The notes under the pieces are model-generated. The model did not search any database, was not told the DNA's origin, and saw nothing but the letters and a program-made list of their open reading frames with translations. From the NCBI GenBank assembly GCA_002479765.1, contig DLOZ01000004.1, positions 110,795 through 174,794 on the forward strand: a DNA stretch of 64,000 nt. The letters run 5' to 3'. The position numbers and the translations under genes are program-made. Shown here one piece after another: positions 1-8,040 of this stretch. This DNA comes from Sphingomonadales bacterium UBA7471. Lineage in GTDB: Bacteria > Pseudomonadota > Alphaproteobacteria > Sphingomonadales > Sphingomonadaceae. Within the stretch, counting starts at the first letter, position 1. Each line of letters starts with the position of its first letter.

Positions 1-26
1 TTGATGATCGCTTCGATCTTTTTCAT
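1..26 (-). CDS. P-II nitrogen regulatory protein (GlnB/GlnK), N-terminal fragment cut by the window edge
   Basis: Only the first eight codons and part of the ninth are present, reading MKKIEAII then a partial Lys codon on the minus strand from ATG at 26. This is the classic start of P-II signal proteins, which bind 2-oxoglutarate, ATP and ADP and regulate glutamine synthetase and ammonium transport. The gene runs off the left edge, so GlnB cannot be told from GlnK. A purine-rich stretch (gggaaaagcc) upstream may serve as ribosome-binding site. Confidence 0.6.
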
Positions 27-100
27 GGCTTTTCCCTTTATGGCGCGTGAGGCAGATGCTCCGCGCGCGCAGATGATGTATTAAGCATATCAAGTATCGT

Positions 101-138
101 GCCAAAATTGACCAGCACCAAAACGCGCTATTTTGGGC
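101..138. promoter_or_regulatory. Inverted repeat in the leader of the P-II gene
   Basis: Arms GCCAAAAT (101-108) and ATTTTGGG (131-138) match at seven of eight positions around a 22-base centre, and an inner CACCAAAA lies at 116-123. Position and shape suggest a regulator site upstream of the P-II gene. NtrC is an obvious candidate by context, but the match to its consensus is partial, so this is weak. Confidence 0.25.
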
Positions 139-150
139 CATATAGTCCAT

Positions 151-181
151 GGCATCTGCCTAAATTTTAGGCAGATGCCAG
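151..181 (-). terminator. Perfect 15-bp inverted repeat downstream of the PQQ dehydrogenase
   Basis: TGGCATCTGCCTAAA (151-165) and its exact reverse complement (167-181) are separated by one base. It begins 20 bases past the stop codon of the PQQ dehydrogenase, so a transcription-stop hairpin is likely. There is no T-tract on either strand, so it is not a canonical Rho-independent terminator. It could be a processing stem or a protein-binding palindrome. The 9-mer GGCAGATGC of the arm recurs at 51-59. Confidence 0.45.
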
Positions 182-200
182 ATTCATGGGCAGCAGTTTT

Positions 201-2393
201 TTACTTTGCTGCCTTTTTTGCGCCACCGCTCAATGCGGCATCATTTGCCTTTGCATAATGGGCACGGCTGACAACATAAGCGCGCATTTGCTCGGCTTCT
301 TTCGCTGTTAACACGCTGCTAAAGCTGACCATGCCATTGCCCTTCAATATGCCGTCAATCACAACCGATTTCCAGGTTGCGGCATCCGCAATCACGCCAG
401 ATTTACGCAGGTCAGGCAGCACGCCGTTCCCGACCGCCCCGGGGCCGTGGCAGACGAGGCAATAGCGTTGGAAATTCGATCCCCCCGCAGCGATATCGGC
501 TGGGGTGCCGAATTGCGCTGGCGGTGCCCACACATGGGCTGGCGCTTTCGGCACGGGTGGCAAGGCTGTTTTTCCGCCCAGCTTGAGAACGATCAGGCGG
601 GGGATATTGGGAACCGCAGCACTGGTTGAACCCGCATAACCCGATACGAGCGGGAACGCGCCGCCCTTGCTGGTCAGGAAGGCGACATATTGTTCGCCGT
701 CCACCATATAGGTCGATGCGCCGGACAACACGCCCGACTGTACGTTAAGGTTCAACAGTTGCTTGCCGCTATCCGCAGCATAAGCGCGGAATTCGCCCAA
801 TGCTGTACCTTGGAAAACAAGATTTCCGGCCGTAGTCATCGTCCCGCCATTCCATGAGGCGGGGTGGTTGACGGTCCATTTTGCTTTGCCGGTCTTAGGG
901 TCGAACGCGACAAGCTTTCCGACCGTGGCCGCTTTCACAGCCTTCACGAAATTGATGTCATCGGGAAGGTCGGCCGTTGCCATCGCGCCGCCTACGTTGA
1001 AGCCCAACGCCTTGCGCTCTTGTTCATTTGGCGCAACGGGTGGCATATACGCGCCGCCAATGTACAATGCGGGAATGTAGACCAATCCCGTGGCGGGGTT
1101 AAAGCTCATCGGGTGCCAGTTATGCGCACCCAGCGCCGAAGGGTTCGCCAAATAGAGCTTGCCGGTTTTTTCATACCGCGCTGCAGGGTTTTCGATTGGC
1201 CGCCCCGTTTTCATGTCATAGCCGGTTGCCCAGGTGATGCCGTCGATGAACGGGTTGGCTGATAACAACTTGCCGTTCAGGCGATCAATGGTGAAGAAAA
1301 ACCCGTTCTTCGGAGCATGGTAAAGAACTTTGCGTTCTTTGCCGCCGCGGGTTTCCGTCGCCAATATGATAGGCTGGGTCGCGGTGTAATCCCAGCTTTC
1401 GGCTGGTGTTTCCTGATAATGCCAGACATATTCGCCCGTGTCGGGTTTCAGCGCGACGATGGACGAGAGGAACAGATTGTCGCCTTCGCCATTGGAACGA
1501 ATACCATGGTTCCACGGATTTCCGTTGCCAACGCCAAGGTATAATTGGTCCAGTTCGGCATCATAGACGATTGCGTCCCACACGGTACCGCCGCCGCCAC
1601 TTTCGCGCCAGTCACCCTTTTTGGGCTTGGAACTCCATGTTTTGTTTGCCGCCGTTTTTAAGATCTTATCGCTCGCGGCATTGTCGGGTTCGCCCTTGGG
1701 ATTGGGCGTGGTGTAAAAACGCCATGCCTGTTTGCCGGTCGCAGCGTCATATGCGGTTACATAACCGCGCGCGCCGAACTCTGCGCCGCCAAAGCCAATA
1801 ACCACCTTGTCCTTTACGACCCGCGGAACGCCCGTGATGGTGCCGTTGGATTTGAGATCAAGCGTTTGGACACTCCACAATTGCTTGCCCGTGGTAGCGT
1901 CCAAGGAAATCAAACGTCCGTCGATGGTTCCGACAAAAACGCTGCCTTTCCAGAACGCAACGCCGCGGTTGACCACGTCGCAGCAGGCTTTGACCCCACG
2001 CGCTTTGTCGACTTTGGGATCGAAGCTCCACAATGGTTTGCCGGTTTTGGCGTCATAAGAAAATACTTTGGACCATGCGGTCGAAACAAACATTTTGCCG
2101 TCGACAACCACGGGTGTTGCTTCCTGCCCACGCGCATCTGGCAAGTCAGCGAACCAGGCAATGCCCAGATCCTGCACATTTCTGTCGTTAATTTGGGTAA
2201 GCGGGCTGTGCCGTTGCTCATTATAATTGAAGCCCGTCATCGCCCAGTTTGAGCCATCACCACCGGTTTTCAGATAATCCCCGTTAATCTTGGCGAATGC
2301 AGGCACATCGGTTGGTCCAGCTACTTTTTGGCAAGAACCCAATAATAATGTCGCGCCAGCAAATGCGGCTGCGAACCAAAGCTTATTCGTCAT
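201..2393 (-). CDS. PQQ-dependent quinohemoprotein alcohol dehydrogenase, lipoprotein type
   Basis: A 730-residue periplasmic quinoprotein. It should oxidise alcohols (or aldehydes) with PQQ and pass electrons through its own C-terminal cytochrome c. Seen: an N-terminal signal with lipobox LLGSC (Cys21), repeated beta-propeller W-motifs, the vicinal disulfide pair CC at 137-138 typical of the family, a catalytic-region motif SWDYTATQ, and a heme site CLVCH at 645-649 with Met688 as likely distal ligand. Length fits type II alcohol dehydrogenases. A strong ribosome site (gggggag) precedes ATG 2393. The lipobox is unusual, since most relatives are soluble periplasmic enzymes. No pqq biosynthesis gene is in the window. 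The substrate cannot be read from the sequence. Confidence 0.9.
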   Translation of the reverse strand: MTNKLWFAAAFAGATLLLGSCQKVAGPTDVPAFAKINGDYLKTGGDGSNWAMTGFNYNEQRHSPLTQINDRNVQDLGIAWFADLPDARGQEATPVVVDGKMFVSTAWSKVFSYDAKTGKPLWSFDPKVDKARGVKACCDVVNRGVAFWKGSVFVGTIDGRLISLDATTGKQLWSVQTLDLKSNGTITGVPRVVKDKVVIGFGGAEFGARGYVTAYDAATGKQAWRFYTTPNPKGEPDNAASDKILKTAANKTWSSKPKKGDWRESGGGGTVWDAIVYDAELDQLYLGVGNGNPWNHGIRSNGEGDNLFLSSIVALKPDTGEYVWHYQETPAESWDYTATQPIILATETRGGKERKVLYHAPKNGFFFTIDRLNGKLLSANPFIDGITWATGYDMKTGRPIENPAARYEKTGKLYLANPSALGAHNWHPMSFNPATGLVYIPALYIGGAYMPPVAPNEQERKALGFNVGGAMATADLPDDINFVKAVKAATVGKLVAFDPKTGKAKWTVNHPASWNGGTMTTAGNLVFQGTALGEFRAYAADSGKQLLNLNVQSGVLSGASTYMVDGEQYVAFLTSKGGAFPLVSGYAGSTSAAVPNIPRLIVLKLGGKTALPPVPKAPAHVWAPPAQFGTPADIAAGGSNFQRYCLVCHGPGAVGNGVLPDLRKSGVIADAATWKSVVIDGILKGNGMVSFSSVLTAKEAEQMRAYVVSRAHYAKANDAALSGGAKKAAK

Positions 2394-2464
2394 ATTCTTC
2401 TCCCCCTTGATCGAAAGGCTATGCCCTTGAAAAGGCTTCGTCCAGTGGGAATTTAACTGACGGG

Positions 2465-3130
2465 TTAAATTATCTTTTTTATGGCGCTTTCCATCTCGGT
2501 CGCTGCCTTTTCATAGACGCGCGCGCGCAGGTTGGACAGAATCGCATCCGGTGCGTTTGCCGGTGTTCCGCCGCTAAACGGCGGTGCCGGATCATATTCC
2601 AGCGCGAGCTGAATGGTGCGCGCAACATCGTCGCCGGCAATGTCTGAAATCAGTTCAAGCGCGAAGTCGATGCCCGATGTGACACCGCCTGCGGTGACCA
2701 AATTGCCATCGCGGACCACGCGTGCTGGCCGATGCGTTGCGCCAAACATCGGTAATAAATGTGTGTAAGCCCAGTGGCATGTCGCTTCTTTGCCGCGCAG
2801 CAAATTGGCAGCGCCCAATATGAAGGCACCGGTACACACGCTGGTGATATATTGCGCGCCGCGTGCTTGCGTGCGGACGAAATCGACGATCTGCGCATCA
2901 GCAATCGCGTCGCGCACACCATGTCCGCCCGGCACGCAGATTATGTCCGCCTGTGGGCAGTCTGCGAAACTGGACCTTGGGAGAATGGAAAAGCCGCTAT
3001 CAGTGGTCACCGCCGCGCCCGTTTTGCTGACGACATGAACATCCGCGCCCGGCAACCGCGAGAGGAATTGCACCGGCCCCGTAAAGTCGAGTTGCGTGAC
3101 ATTGTCGAAGAGAACGAAGACGATATTCAT
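2465..3130 (-). CDS. DJ-1/PfpI family protein, isonitrile-hydratase-like
   Basis: A 221-residue single-domain protein of the class I glutamine-amidotransferase-like (DJ-1/PfpI) superfamily, closest in pattern to InhA isonitrile hydratases. Seen: Asp15 in the TQLDFTGP segment, a nucleophile elbow SVCTGAF with Cys99 followed by Thr100, and a GGVTSGID loop. These match the Asp/Cys/Thr trio described for isonitrile hydratase. The same fold also occurs as the sensor half of GlxA-type regulators, but no AraC HTH is fused here. It is cytoplasmic by absence of a signal. Actual substrate is unknown. Confidence 0.75.
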   Translation of the reverse strand: MNIVFVLFDNVTQLDFTGPVQFLSRLPGADVHVVSKTGAAVTTDSGFSILPRSSFADCPQADIICVPGGHGVRDAIADAQIVDFVRTQARGAQYITSVCTGAFILGAANLLRGKEATCHWAYTHLLPMFGATHRPARVVRDGNLVTAGGVTSGIDFALELISDIAGDDVARTIQLALEYDPAPPFSGGTPANAPDAILSNLRARVYEKAATEMESAIKKII

Positions 3131-3154
3131 GCCGCACGCTTAACCTGCACGACG

Positions 3155-3191
3155 CAAAAAACAAAGGGCCGCCGGATGTCTCCGACGGCCC
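3155..3191 (-). terminator. Rho-independent terminator of the thiolase gene
   Basis: An 11-bp stem with one mismatch (3166-3176 with 3181-3191, loop tgtc) follows the thiolase stop on the minus strand. It is followed by TTTGTTTTTTG, giving a good T-tract at 3156-3161. Confidence 0.8.
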
Positions 3192-3212
3192 AAAGGTCGT
3201 AAATTGTATCGA

Positions 3213-4400
3213 TCAGATAAGCTCGATCGCCAAAGCCGTCGCTTCACCGCCGCCAATGCACAGCGATGCCAGGCCGCGTTTCTTGCCATGGCGCTGAAGC
3301 GCGGCGACCAAGGTTGTGATAATCCGCGCACCCGATGCGCCAATGGGATGGCCCAATGCCGTCGCGCCGCCATGAACGTTAATCTTGTCGTGCGCTATGC
3401 CAAGATCGTGCATCGCAAACATCGCGACGCAGGCAAATGCTTCATTCACTTCGAACAGGTCAACATCGGCGATGGTCCAGCCAGCCTTTGCCAAGCATGT
3501 GTTGATAGCGCCGACCGGAGCGGTGGTGAATGCTGATGGCTCCTGGGCGTGCGCCGCATGCGCGACGATACGCGCAATCGGTTTTTGCCCATTGGCGTCG
3601 GCTACCGATTGGCGCGATAGCACCAGTGCGGCGGCACCATCTGAGATTGATGAGCTGGTTGCGGCCGTGATTGTACCGTCCTTCGCAAAGGCTGGCTTGA
3701 GCGTTGGAATCTTGTCCGGCATGCCTTTGCCGGGTTGCTCGTCGGTGTCGACGATCACGTCGCCCTTGCGTGTGGCAACGGTCACCGGAACGATTTCCGC
3801 TTTGAATGCGCCGTCCGCAATCGCGTTTTGTGCGCGGCGCAGCGATTCAAGCGCGTAAGCATCCTGTCCTGCGCGCGTCAGCTGATATTCGTCTGCGGTG
3901 TCTTGTGCGAACGTGCCCATGGCGCGGCCCGTTTCATATGCGTCTTCAAGGCCATCAAGGAACATATGGTCGTAGGCGGTGTCATGACCGATGCGCGCGC
4001 CGCTGCGGTGCTTTTTCAGCAAATACGGCGCGTTGGTCATGCTTTCCATGCCGCCGGCGATGACATAATCGACTGAGCCAGCGGCGAGTGCCTCGCTGCC
4101 CATGATGACGGTCTGCATGCCCGAACCGCAAACCTTGTTCACCGTCGTTGCTTGCACAGATTTGGGCAGGCCCGCTTTAATCGCGGCCTGCCGGGCAGGG
4201 GCTTGGCCAAGCCCTGCCGGCAACACGCAACCCATGTAGATGCGCTCAATCGCCGCGCCATCGACGCCAGCGCGTTCAACCGCGGCCTTCACCACAGTCG
4301 CGCCAAGGTCGGTCGCAGAAACGTCTGCCAACGCCCCTTGCATGGCCCCCATTGGGGTACGGGCATAGGACAGGATGACGACAGGATCGGCGTTATGCAT
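3213..4400 (-). CDS. Acetyl-CoA C-acyltransferase (thiolase)
   Basis: A 395-residue thiolase that condenses two acetyl-CoA or cleaves 3-ketoacyl-CoA. Seen: acyl-accepting Cys91 in NKVCGSGMQ, His351 in GGATALGHPIG and the acid/base Cys381 in CIGGGEA. Length and motifs fit acetyl-CoA acetyltransferases (AtoB/PhaA-like) better than long FadA or trifunctional types, but specificity is not certain. It is transcribed in the same direction as the acyl-CoA synthetase behind it (83-bp gap), which fits fatty-acid or short-chain acyl-CoA metabolism. A clear terminator follows. No phaB or phaC is nearby. Confidence 0.9.
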   Translation of the reverse strand: MHNADPVVILSYARTPMGAMQGALADVSATDLGATVVKAAVERAGVDGAAIERIYMGCVLPAGLGQAPARQAAIKAGLPKSVQATTVNKVCGSGMQTVIMGSEALAAGSVDYVIAGGMESMTNAPYLLKKHRSGARIGHDTAYDHMFLDGLEDAYETGRAMGTFAQDTADEYQLTRAGQDAYALESLRRAQNAIADGAFKAEIVPVTVATRKGDVIVDTDEQPGKGMPDKIPTLKPAFAKDGTITAATSSSISDGAAALVLSRQSVADANGQKPIARIVAHAAHAQEPSAFTTAPVGAINTCLAKAGWTIADVDLFEVNEAFACVAMFAMHDLGIAHDKINVHGGATALGHPIGASGARIITTLVAALQRHGKKRGLASLCIGGGEATALAIELI

Positions 4401-4483
4401 GGGAGATTCCTTTGATTTTGATTTGCCGCCTTATAGGGCGGCGCAGCATCAAAAACAAATGTGAATCCGCCCCGTTTGCCGCG

Positions 4484-6220
4484 TTAGAACAAGGCCTTCA
4501 AATCGCGTTTCAGGATTTTGCCATTGGCATTGCGCGGCAGGGTATCCTGGGTGAAGATGATCTTCACGGGCACTTTGAATTTTGCCAATCGTGCGCTGAC
4601 ATATTCGCGCAGCTCGTCCTCGCTTGCGGTCATGCCGGGCGCCAGATGGACTACAGCCGCCGGTTCTTCGCCGAGTGTCTGGTGCGGAATGCCAATCAGC
4701 GCGGCATCGGTGACCGCGGGATGTTCGTACAAGATGTTTTCGACTTCGGACGAATAGATATTCTCGCCGCCGCGAATGATCATGTCTTTGGCGCGATCAA
4801 CGATGAAGCAGAAGCCTTCGTCATCGACGCGGGCAAGGTCGCCTGTGCGCACCCAGCCATCAACAAATGTCTCTGCGGTGGCGTCCGGACGGTTCCAATA
4901 GCCTTTGACGATTTGCGGGCCGCGTGCCCACAATTCGCCGACTTCGCCAACGGGCAATTCCACCTGGCCATCCTCTGACATGATTTTCACGTCCGAGACG
5001 GCAACGGCCGGACCACAGCTGTCGGGGCGGTTCAGATAATCTTCGGCGACATGCGAGGTCACCGTCGCCATAGTTTCGGTCATACCCCAGCCATTACCCG
5101 GAAATGCGCCGAATATTTCGTAGATTTTGCTGACAAGCTCTGGCGCGGATGGTGCACCGCCATAGCTTATCGCGTCGATTGAGCTGAGGTCATATTTCTC
5201 GCGGTCGGGGTGTTCGATTAACTGCCAAGCGATGAACGGCACGCCGCCCGTGGCATTGATCTTTTCGCGTTCGATAATCTCGAATGCTTTCACGGTATCC
5301 CATTTGTGGAGGAGCACGATCTTGTGCCCTGCTTGAATTGTGGGGATCATGGACGCCGAACAAGCGGTGACATGGAACATTGGAATGACAAGCAGGCTCG
5401 CCCTTATGGTTGGTTCGGGCAAAGGATCGCCCCGGCGCAACATAGTCGCAGCGCCAGAATAGGCGCTGGAAAAGCCATTGGTCAGCAGGTTGCGGTGCGA
5501 ACCCAAGGCACCCTTTGGTTTTCCGGTCGTCCCGCTGGTGTAGAAAATGGTGGCCGCGTCATCTGGCGCAATCGCCACATCAGGCAACGGTAGGTCAGCC
5601 AAATCGGCGTAGCTTTTTGGACTGCCAATGATGCTTTCGATCGTGATGGCGGGCTCCGCCATTGCCACTGCACCCGCGCGCGCGACCATGACATGCGCGA
5701 GCGCAGGCATTTCTGCTTTGTAGGGCGATATGCGGTCCCAGCGTTCTGCGTCGCAGATCAGAACCGCTGCACCCGAATCGGCCAAACCAAAGGCAAGCTC
5801 TTCGCCTGTCCACCATGCGTTTAACGGCACGACAATCGCGCCCGCGACGGCGGCCGCAAAAAAGGCGACCGGCCATTCAGGCAGGTTGCGCATGGCGAGG
5901 GCAACGCGGTCGCCCTTTTTCACGCCACATTCTTGCAGCGCATGGGCGAGGTTTGCGACCGCGCGGTACCAAGCGCCGTAGGTGACACGTTCATCCTCAT
6001 AGACCACAAATTCGCGGTCCCCGAATGATGCGTTGGCGTGTGCGGCCAGTACCGCAAGATTGGGTAATGCGTTTTTCCAGACGCGCGTTGGCACACCTTC
6101 AATCTCGACCGTTTCCATTTCGAACGGCATGCCCGGTGCGCATAATGCTGCCTTTACCTGATCTCGCGTCATGACGGGCCAACCCGCAGGTGGTGTCCAC
6201 TTTTTACCGGCCTCAATCAT
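4484..6220 (-). CDS. Acyl-CoA synthetase (AMP-forming)
   Basis: A 578-residue ANL-superfamily enzyme that activates a carboxylic acid to its acyl-CoA via an acyl-adenylate. Seen: P-loop TSGTTGKPKG (228-237), the GWGMTET adenine motif, the TGD and YWNRPDAT region, the hinge DRAKDMIIRGGENIYSSEVE and the C-terminal catalytic Lys in NANGKILKR. The start at ATG 6220 has ggagag seven bases upstream. It diverges from the aldehyde dehydrogenase at 6340. Pattern fits medium/long-chain fatty acid or aryl acid CoA ligases. The substrate is not determinable here. Confidence 0.88.
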   Translation of the reverse strand: MIEAGKKWTPPAGWPVMTRDQVKAALCAPGMPFEMETVEIEGVPTRVWKNALPNLAVLAAHANASFGDREFVVYEDERVTYGAWYRAVANLAHALQECGVKKGDRVALAMRNLPEWPVAFFAAAVAGAIVVPLNAWWTGEELAFGLADSGAAVLICDAERWDRISPYKAEMPALAHVMVARAGAVAMAEPAITIESIIGSPKSYADLADLPLPDVAIAPDDAATIFYTSGTTGKPKGALGSHRNLLTNGFSSAYSGAATMLRRGDPLPEPTIRASLLVIPMFHVTACSASMIPTIQAGHKIVLLHKWDTVKAFEIIEREKINATGGVPFIAWQLIEHPDREKYDLSSIDAISYGGAPSAPELVSKIYEIFGAFPGNGWGMTETMATVTSHVAEDYLNRPDSCGPAVAVSDVKIMSEDGQVELPVGEVGELWARGPQIVKGYWNRPDATAETFVDGWVRTGDLARVDDEGFCFIVDRAKDMIIRGGENIYSSEVENILYEHPAVTDAALIGIPHQTLGEEPAAVVHLAPGMTASEDELREYVSARLAKFKVPVKIIFTQDTLPRNANGKILKRDLKALF

Positions 6221-6339
6221 GTTCTCTCCAATATACGCACCATGCTTTGTGCATGTTGGACGTGTGGATACGCCAAAATGGTTTTCATTTGCAACGCTTC
6301 ACGCTAGCAATTCATCAACTGGTTAAATGGAGAGAGAAA

Positions 6340-7761
6340 ATGACCGCAAATATGCAGACCGTGCTCGAGAAGCAGCGCGCAGCATTTACCGCAGCGATGC
6401 CAGAATCGATGTCCGTGCGCCGTGACCGTATCGACCGCGCGATTGCGATGCTGATCGATCATGCGGAAGATTTTGCAAAGGCCGTTTCTGCTGATTTTGG
6501 TCATCGTAGCCGCGAACAAACGCTGCTGACCGACATCATGCCGTCTGTGAGCGCGATGAAGCATGCGAAGAAGCATTTTGAAAGCTGGGCCAAGGGGGAA
6601 AAGCGCAAGCCGACATTTCCGCTAGGTCTGCTCGGTGCCAAGGCCGAAGTCGTTTACCAGCCAAAGGGCGTTGTCGGCGTTGTTGCGCCATGGAACTTCC
6701 CCGTTGGTATGGTGATGGTCCCGATGGCAGGTATTCTCGCCGCCGGTAACCGCGCGATGATCAAGCCGTCGGAATTCACCGAGCGCGTGTCGGCATTGTT
6801 CGAAGAGCTCGTGCCAAAATATTTCGCGGAAGAGGAAATGGCTGTTTTCACGGGCGGCGCTGAAGTCGGCATGGCGTTTTCAAAGCTGGCATTCGACCAT
6901 ATGATATTCACCGGCGCGACAGGGGTGGGCAAGCATATCATGCGCGCCGCAGCGGACAATCTCGTGCCCGTCACGCTTGAGCTTGGCGGCAAATCACCGA
7001 CCATCATTGGCCGAAGTGCCGACACGAAAAAGGCGGGCGAGCGCATTGCCCTGGGCAAGATGATGAATGCAGGTCAAATCTGCCTCGCACCGGACTATCT
7101 ATTGGTGCCCGACGACCAAGAGCATGATGTCATCGCGGCGGTGAAGGCTGGCGCAATCGCGCAATATCCCACTTTGCTGCACAATGATGATTACACTTCG
7201 GTTGTGAACGGCCGAAATTATCAGCGGCTTCAGGGCTATTTGGACGATGCGCGTGAAAAGGGCGCTGAACTCATCGAAATCAACCCTGCGGATGAGGATT
7301 TTGTTGGATCAAACGGCAACAAAATGCCGCTGACGATTGTCCGCAATGTCACCGACGACATGAAGGTGATGCAGGAAGAAATCTTCGGACCAATTCTGCC
7401 GGTCATGACCTATTCGTCGATGGACGAGGCGATTGATTATGTGAATGCACATGATCGTCCGCTTGGCCTATATTATTTCGGATCGGACAAGGCCGAGGAA
7501 GAACGCGTCTTGTCGCGGACGGTCTCTGGCGGCGTAACGATCAACGATGTCGTCTTCCACAATGCGATGGAAGACCTGCCCTTTGGTGGAGTCGGGCCGT
7601 CGGGCATGGGCAATTATCACGGCGCGGACGGGTTCAAAACCTTCAGCCACATGCGTGCGGTCTATCGTCAGACAGGCGTCGATGTTGCCGGAATTGGCGG
7701 ATTCAAGGCGCCTTATGGCAAAGCGACGCTGAAGACACTCGCTAAGGAACTTAAGAAATAA
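6340..7761 (+). CDS. Aldehyde dehydrogenase, coniferyl aldehyde dehydrogenase type
   Basis: A 473-residue NAD(P)-dependent aldehyde dehydrogenase. Seen: catalytic Cys248 in NAGQICLAPDY, general base Glu214 in TLELGGKSP, the Rossmann loop FTGATGVGK and the VVAPWNFPV motif. The NAGQxCxAPDY signature is characteristic of the coniferyl aldehyde dehydrogenase (CalB) and membrane fatty-aldehyde branch. An open frame extends upstream to 6190, but the start at ATG 6340 is preferred because ggagagag lies four bases before it and homologues begin there. The neighbouring acyl-CoA synthetase suggests aldehyde -> acid -> CoA ester, with aromatic or long-chain aldehydes as plausible substrates. Confidence 0.88.
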   Translation: MTANMQTVLEKQRAAFTAAMPESMSVRRDRIDRAIAMLIDHAEDFAKAVSADFGHRSREQTLLTDIMPSVSAMKHAKKHFESWAKGEKRKPTFPLGLLGAKAEVVYQPKGVVGVVAPWNFPVGMVMVPMAGILAAGNRAMIKPSEFTERVSALFEELVPKYFAEEEMAVFTGGAEVGMAFSKLAFDHMIFTGATGVGKHIMRAAADNLVPVTLELGGKSPTIIGRSADTKKAGERIALGKMMNAGQICLAPDYLLVPDDQEHDVIAAVKAGAIAQYPTLLHNDDYTSVVNGRNYQRLQGYLDDAREKGAELIEINPADEDFVGSNGNKMPLTIVRNVTDDMKVMQEEIFGPILPVMTYSSMDEAIDYVNAHDRPLGLYYFGSDKAEEERVLSRTVSGGVTINDVVFHNAMEDLPFGGVGPSGMGNYHGADGFKTFSHMRAVYRQTGVDVAGIGGFKAPYGKATLKTLAKELKK

Positions 7762-7779
7762 GGATGCGCTTGCATCGGG

Positions 7780-7810
7780 GCGGAGGCTCGGTTAGAGGAG
7801 CCTCCGCTTC
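7780..7810 (+). terminator. Stem-loop after the aldehyde dehydrogenase
   Basis: A perfect 10-bp stem (GCGGAGGCTC at 7780-7789 with its complement at 7798-7807, 8-base loop) lies 18 bases after the stop. The T-tract is poor (ttc), so termination is likely but not certain. Confidence 0.55.
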
Positions 7811-7835
7811 AACGGGTTCGCCCTGACGAAGATGT

Positions 7836-7919
7836 GCCCCAGTGGTGGAATGGTAGACGCGCTGGATTCAAAATCCTGTTCCGAAAGGAGTGCCCGTTCG
7901 AGTCGGGCCTGGGGCACCA
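7836..7919 (+). tRNA. tRNA-Leu (anticodon CAA)
   Basis: The cloverleaf is readable by eye. A 7-bp acceptor pairs GCCCCAG (7836-7842) with CTGGGGC (7909-7915), then comes discriminator A and an encoded CCA at 7917-7919. The anticodon loop TTCAAAA gives CAA, reading Leu codon TTG. A long class II variable arm (ccg-aaa-gga) and a TTCGA T-loop are present. The anticodon stem has one T-T mismatch in my reading. It stands alone. Confidence 0.93.
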
Positions 7920-8040
7920 CCACAATCCTGAAACTTTAAAAGCAACATTACTCGGCGCGTTAAGCTCGGCGGGCGATTAACTTCGTCTGGACCTAAAATG
8001 GTTGTGTAAACGCGTTGCGGTGTTAAAGGCCTGGCCTCAA

